Assembly: GCF_004331645.1 (NCBI RefSeq)
Contig: NZ_SJSK01000001.1
Location: forward strand, 1,178,001-1,242,000
DNA from: Pedobacter frigiditerrae
GTDB taxonomy: Bacteria > Bacteroidota > Bacteroidia > Sphingobacteriales > Sphingobacteriaceae
Direction of reading: 5' to 3'
DNA length: 64,000 bases
The notes beneath the pieces are model-generated. The model was given only the letters and a program-made list of their open reading frames with translations. It did not search any database and had not been told where the DNA came from. Numbering within the stretch: position 1 is the stretch's first letter; each line of letters starts with the position of its first letter. The translations under genes and the position numbers were made by a program. This document shows, in pieces, positions 60,696-64,000 of this stretch.

Positions 60696-61432
60696 TGGAT
60701 AAAAAAACAGTAGTAATAACAGGCGTTTTAGGTGGTATTGGAAGCCAATTGGCCAAAACCTTTAAGGAAAACAATTATCATGTAGTAGGTTTGGATGTGA
60801 GGGCAGCAGAAGTACCTTATTGCGACAAGTTCTTTAAGTTTGATTTGCACCAGTATTGTTCAGATGCTAATTACAAAAAGGAATTGGAAGCAGTTTTTGA
60901 TGCAGAAATACCAGCACTTTTTTTATTGATCAATAATGCTGCGGTACAAATACTAGGCAGTGTTGCAGAAGTTAAATTAGAAGATTGGAATCAGACTTTA
61001 AATGTAAACCTAACAGGGCCATTAATGTTAAGTCAATTTTTCTTGTCGAGGTTAGAAAAATCAATGGGTTCTATCATTAATATTGCCAGCATACACCATC
61101 AATTGACTAAAAAACGCTTTGTGGCCTATGCCAGCTCTAAAAGTGCCTTAGTTGGGTTAACCAAGGCCATGTCTGTTGATTTACAGGGAAGAGTGAGGGT
61201 AAACGCCATTAGCCCCGCAGCAATAGATACCCAAATGTTAAGGGATGGGTTTGATAATGATGAGGCTAAGGTTCAATTATTAAATGAATTGCATCCAAGC
61301 CAAAGGATTGGTAAACCACAAGAGGTATCGCAACTGGCCTTGTTGTTAGCTGAAGATAAATTGGGCTTTATCAATGGTGCCAACTTAAACATTGATGGTG
61401 GAATTAGTAATGTATTAAAGGATCTTGAATAA
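60695..61432 (+). CDS. Short-chain dehydrogenase
   Basis: 245 residues, classical SDR: TGVLGGIGSQLAKTF, FLLINNAAVQILG, IINIASIHHQLTKKRF and Tyr/Lys of YASSKSALVG, ending FINGANLNIDGGI. It lies in a run with the cytidylyltransferase and the 2-hydroxyacid dehydrogenase, each joined by overlap or tiny gaps, which suggests a three-step route to an acid-type sugar donor. That pathway is inference. Confidence 0.85.
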   Translation: MDKKTVVITGVLGGIGSQLAKTFKENNYHVVGLDVRAAEVPYCDKFFKFDLHQYCSDANYKKELEAVFDAEIPALFLLINNAAVQILGSVAEVKLEDWNQTLNVNLTGPLMLSQFFLSRLEKSMGSIINIASIHHQLTKKRFVAYASSKSALVGLTKAMSVDLQGRVRVNAISPAAIDTQMLRDGFDNDEAKVQLLNELHPSQRIGKPQEVSQLALLLAEDKLGFINGANLNIDGGISNVLKDLE

Positions 61433-61441
61433 AATTTAAGT

Positions 61442-62737
61442 ATGCATGTTAGGTTAGGGATCTGGAAGAGTGTTTTATTTAATATTGGAATTTTTCTTTT
61501 CCTTTGCATATTAAGTAATTTATCTTACGGTCAAAAAGCCGTATTATCATCTAGATGGTTTCATCCTAGAGACTTGCATGACTCTGTTAAGACAATCGAT
61601 GCAATAAAATATTTCAAACCACAAAGAATTGATTGGACTTATACAGAAGATGTTAAGACAACTGATGTGTATAGGGAAATGGGTTTGTCTTACAGCCTAA
61701 CTCTAAATCCTCAATATCCTGATTCTGTTGGATATACAAATCTTAAGTATAGAATTAAGAGTATAGACGGATTAGGATATATTGCTCCTTGGATGAGGAA
61801 TTGGAATATTACCAACCCTTATTGGGGATGTGTGAATAATCCTTTATTTAAGGATTTGTTTTTTAGAAAGGCTGAAAAGCTATTGAAACTAGGTGCATAT
61901 GGAATTTTTATTGATGATGCGTTATTTAATGCGCAGCTTAAATTAGACAAACCTAATTCCTACGGGTGTTTCTGCGAATATTGTTTAGAAGGTTATTCGA
62001 AAAGATCAGGTGCAATTAATATAGGGCGTTTGGATAAGTTACAGATCAAAAATGAACTAAAAAATAATAAATATTTTATAAAAGATTACGAGAAGTATCA
62101 AGAAGAATCAGTAGTTATTTTTCTTTCACAACTTAAAAAAAAATTATTAGAGCAAAATACTAACATCAAATTATTAACCAATAACGGAAATGGTGAGTGG
62201 AATAATATATATAAGGTGTTTGATAGAGGAGTTGCTGAATTAGGTGTTGGTAATCTCAATATTTTATATTTATCAAAGGCATATAGATTGGCTGATGAGC
62301 TACAGAAAACTCAGCTGTTTACTTTAGTATCTAACAACATTGTATTACAAGATTGGTTGCTATTTTACAATTATTTAAATGGTCGCGATTATGTTATTCC
62401 TTGGGATATCCTTGTTGATACCAAAAGTCGAAAAAGATTTTATATGAAGCCCGAATATTTTAAAAAGACAATGAATTTTCTGAAAGGAGAAATAATTGGC
62501 TTCAATAATATTTCAAATAGCAGTATAAATGATAATCTATGGGTAAAAGTACTTAAGCTTAATGATAAGAATATGAGATTAATTGTCTTAAATGCTGCCC
62601 CAACTAAAATACCTGAGAAAGAGTTTACTAGGGATGCAAGTACATTGATGAAGAATTTGAATTATTCTAAAGTACTAAAAACAAGTTTGGTAATTGATAA
62701 TGGTAAATATGCTATTTACAATTTAATATTAAGATAA
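61442..62737 (+). CDS. Uncharacterised exported glycosidase-like protein
   Basis: 431 residues. An N-terminal signal or membrane segment (WKSVLFNIGIFLFLCILSNL) is followed by a region reminiscent of TIM-barrel hydrolases: RIDWTYTEDVKT, LKLGAYGIFIDDALFNAQLK and NSYGCFCEYCLEGYSKRSG with a Cys-x2-Cys pair. The strand order suggests a barrel with an acidic pair (Asp-Asp in FIDDALF) near the expected catalytic site. I do not know the family. In this operon it could trim or cut the polysaccharide. It is followed by a flippase gene with its start at the next base. Confidence 0.6.
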   Translation: MHVRLGIWKSVLFNIGIFLFLCILSNLSYGQKAVLSSRWFHPRDLHDSVKTIDAIKYFKPQRIDWTYTEDVKTTDVYREMGLSYSLTLNPQYPDSVGYTNLKYRIKSIDGLGYIAPWMRNWNITNPYWGCVNNPLFKDLFFRKAEKLLKLGAYGIFIDDALFNAQLKLDKPNSYGCFCEYCLEGYSKRSGAINIGRLDKLQIKNELKNNKYFIKDYEKYQEESVVIFLSQLKKKLLEQNTNIKLLTNNGNGEWNNIYKVFDRGVAELGVGNLNILYLSKAYRLADELQKTQLFTLVSNNIVLQDWLLFYNYLNGRDYVIPWDILVDTKSRKRFYMKPEYFKKTMNFLKGEIIGFNNISNSSINDNLWVKVLKLNDKNMRLIVLNAAPTKIPEKEFTRDASTLMKNLNYSKVLKTSLVIDNGKYAIYNLILR

Positions 62738-64000
62738 TTGGCTAATAAAAATTTTAACAAGGTATTGAACTCACCCACTATCATGACCTGGATGAGTTAT
62801 TCGACAAAGGCATTAACACTTTTTGTAGTGTTACCAATGGTGTTGAAATTTTTTTCTGAGGGTGATATTGTACTTTGGTATTTATTTTCGACGGTAATTT
62901 CATTACAAAGTCTATCTGATTTTGGGTTTAGACAAACTTTTTCAAGAATCATTGCTTACGCTTTTGGTGGAGCCAAAGATATCTTTGTTTATAAAGACGG
63001 GAGTAATACTGACGGTGAAATTACTGATATAAGTAGACCTAATATTGATTTGCTGAGTAGAATAATTTCAACAATGAAGTATATTTATGTTGTACTTACA
63101 ATTATCGTTTTTGTAGGAATGATAACATTGGGTACTTGGTCTATGTTTAAGCCAATACAACAATCAAATAATATAAATCAAGCATGGATAGCCTGGGTGA
63201 TAATTATATTTATTTCAACCATTAGTTTTTATGGTAGGATTTATATGAATTTTTTAGAGGGGTTAAATAAAATAGCTTTAGTTAGAAGGATAGAATCGAT
63301 GACCAGCTTGGGAAGTATAATAACAAGTTTATTAGTACTAGCATTTGCTCCCTCTCTATTGAATTTAGTAATTGTAAATCAATTCTGGGTACTTTTAAAT
63401 GTATTGAGAGATTGGTATTTATGCATAAATGTAGATGATAAATTTTATAATAAAATTTCGCCCTCTTTGCCGTTTGATAGAAAATTATTTAAACAAATTT
63501 GGGTTCCTGCATGGCGAAGTGGGATTTCAGGGTTAATGTCAGTTGGACTAACTAATTTAACAGGATTAATTTATGCACAAGTAGGCAATACCCCATCTGT
63601 TGCAGCTTATTTATTGGCATTGCGAATAATTAATCAAATCAAAGAGGTGTCAATGGCTCCTTTTTATAGCAAACTACCTTTGTTTGCGATGTATAGAATT
63701 AAAAATGATTTAACGAATCTGCGGAAAGCCATTATAAGAGGTATGGGATTAAGTCATTTCGTATTTGTCTTGGGAGTAATTTTTGTTGGCTTATTTTCAG
63801 ATTATTTATTAGGTTTAATAGGAAGTGATTTGAAATTCGTTGATCAAAAAATGTGGGTGTTGATTAGTTTCGCTTTCTTTGTACATCGTTTTGGGGCAAT
63901 GCACATACAGGCTTATATGTCTACAAATCATATCATTTCTCATATTGCAGATGGCATTTCTGGAGTTCTATACATCGTGTCCTGCTTATTATTGGTAAAC
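62738..64000 (+). CDS. Oligosaccharide flippase (Wzx-like), 3' partial
   Basis: 421 codons to the window edge, no stop. The TTG at 62738 directly follows the upstream stop and gives LANKNFNKVLNSPTIMTWMS; the ATG at 62783 is the next option. I prefer the upstream start because NSPTIMTWMSYSTKALTLFV looks like the usual conserved N-terminus of this family. At least ten hydrophobic segments follow. It is the third flippase in the window and belongs to cluster 2. The C-terminal end lies beyond the window. Confidence 0.8.
   Translation, partial: MANKNFNKVLNSPTIMTWMSYSTKALTLFVVLPMVLKFFSEGDIVLWYLFSTVISLQSLSDFGFRQTFSRIIAYAFGGAKDIFVYKDGSNTDGEITDISRPNIDLLSRIISTMKYIYVVLTIIVFVGMITLGTWSMFKPIQQSNNINQAWIAWVIIIFISTISFYGRIYMNFLEGLNKIALVRRIESMTSLGSIITSLLVLAFAPSLLNLVIVNQFWVLLNVLRDWYLCINVDDKFYNKISPSLPFDRKLFKQIWVPAWRSGISGLMSVGLTNLTGLIYAQVGNTPSVAAYLLALRIINQIKEVSMAPFYSKLPLFAMYRIKNDLTNLRKAIIRGMGLSHFVFVLGVIFVGLFSDYLLGLIGSDLKFVDQKMWVLISFAFFVHRFGAMHIQAYMSTNHIISHIADGISGVLYIVSCLLLVN

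Overview
The window looks like a chromosomal segment of a Bacteroidota bacterium, most likely Sphingobacteriaceae (Pedobacter-like). Reasons seen in the sequence: AT-rich DNA, a SusC/SusD pair with a TlpA-like thioredoxin, families I associate with this phylum (DUF6520, DUF6266, CpsB-type PHP phosphatase, Bacteroidota-type Wza/Wzc), weak Shine-Dalgarno signals, and a promoter candidate of the Bacteroidota form TTG-N19-TAnnTTTG. No rRNA, tRNA, CRISPR array or transposase was recognised.

Layout. (1) 1-16912 (+): the 3' part of a surface-polysaccharide cluster. It begins with a small acyl-building cassette (DegT-family protein cut by the window edge, left-handed beta-helix acyltransferase, acyl carrier protein, ketoreductase, KAS III). 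A decayed flippase fragment follows, then an intact flippase, EpsG-like polymerase, glycosyltransferases, two epimerases, a WecA/WbpL-like initiating transferase, a second flippase and a Wzi-like outer-membrane protein. (2) 17-22.8 kb: accessory DNA with a lipoprotein, an AraC regulator plus VOC protein, a small OB-fold-like secreted protein and a decayed second copy of its 5' end. Between those two copies lies an ADP-ribosyltransferase toxin-like gene coupled to a possible immunity gene. (3) 22.8-37.7 kb: a defence island. A phosphorothioation operon in SspB-SspC-SspD order is followed by a DUF262 protein at the SspE position that lacks the expected HNH half. Facing it are genes for a GHKL ATPase, a DUF6530-like protein, a HARE-like winged helix and an HNH-type protein, then a large ATPase ending in a HEPN-like RNase motif, then an XRE/ORF6N/membrane-protein operon. 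(4) 37.7-38.9 kb: an RNA-like stretch full of long inverted repeats. (5) 38.9-44.1 kb: TlpA-SusC-SusD operon. (6) 44.1-51.2 kb: small regulators, a LytTR membrane protein, helically phased DNA repeats, DUF6266, and a compact three-gene set that resembles a phage lysis cassette (holin-like, CHAP endolysin-like, u-spanin-like). (7) 51.6-64 kb (+): the start of a second polysaccharide export cluster: CpsB, Wza, Wzc, UDP-glucose dehydrogenase, UDP-xylose synthase, glycosyltransferase, CMP-sugar synthetase, dehydrogenase, SDR, glycosidase-like protein and a third flippase running off the window.

How the genes work together. Clusters (1) and (7) are the end and the beginning of two Wzx/Wzy-type assembly lines that flank an accessory and defence region. 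The most novel-looking parts are the split or rewired phosphorothioate defence locus, the ART toxin pair, the ATPase-HEPN protein, the lysis-like cassette with its phased repeats, and the structured region at 37.8-38.6 kb. All functional assignments come from reading motifs by eye; no database search was run.
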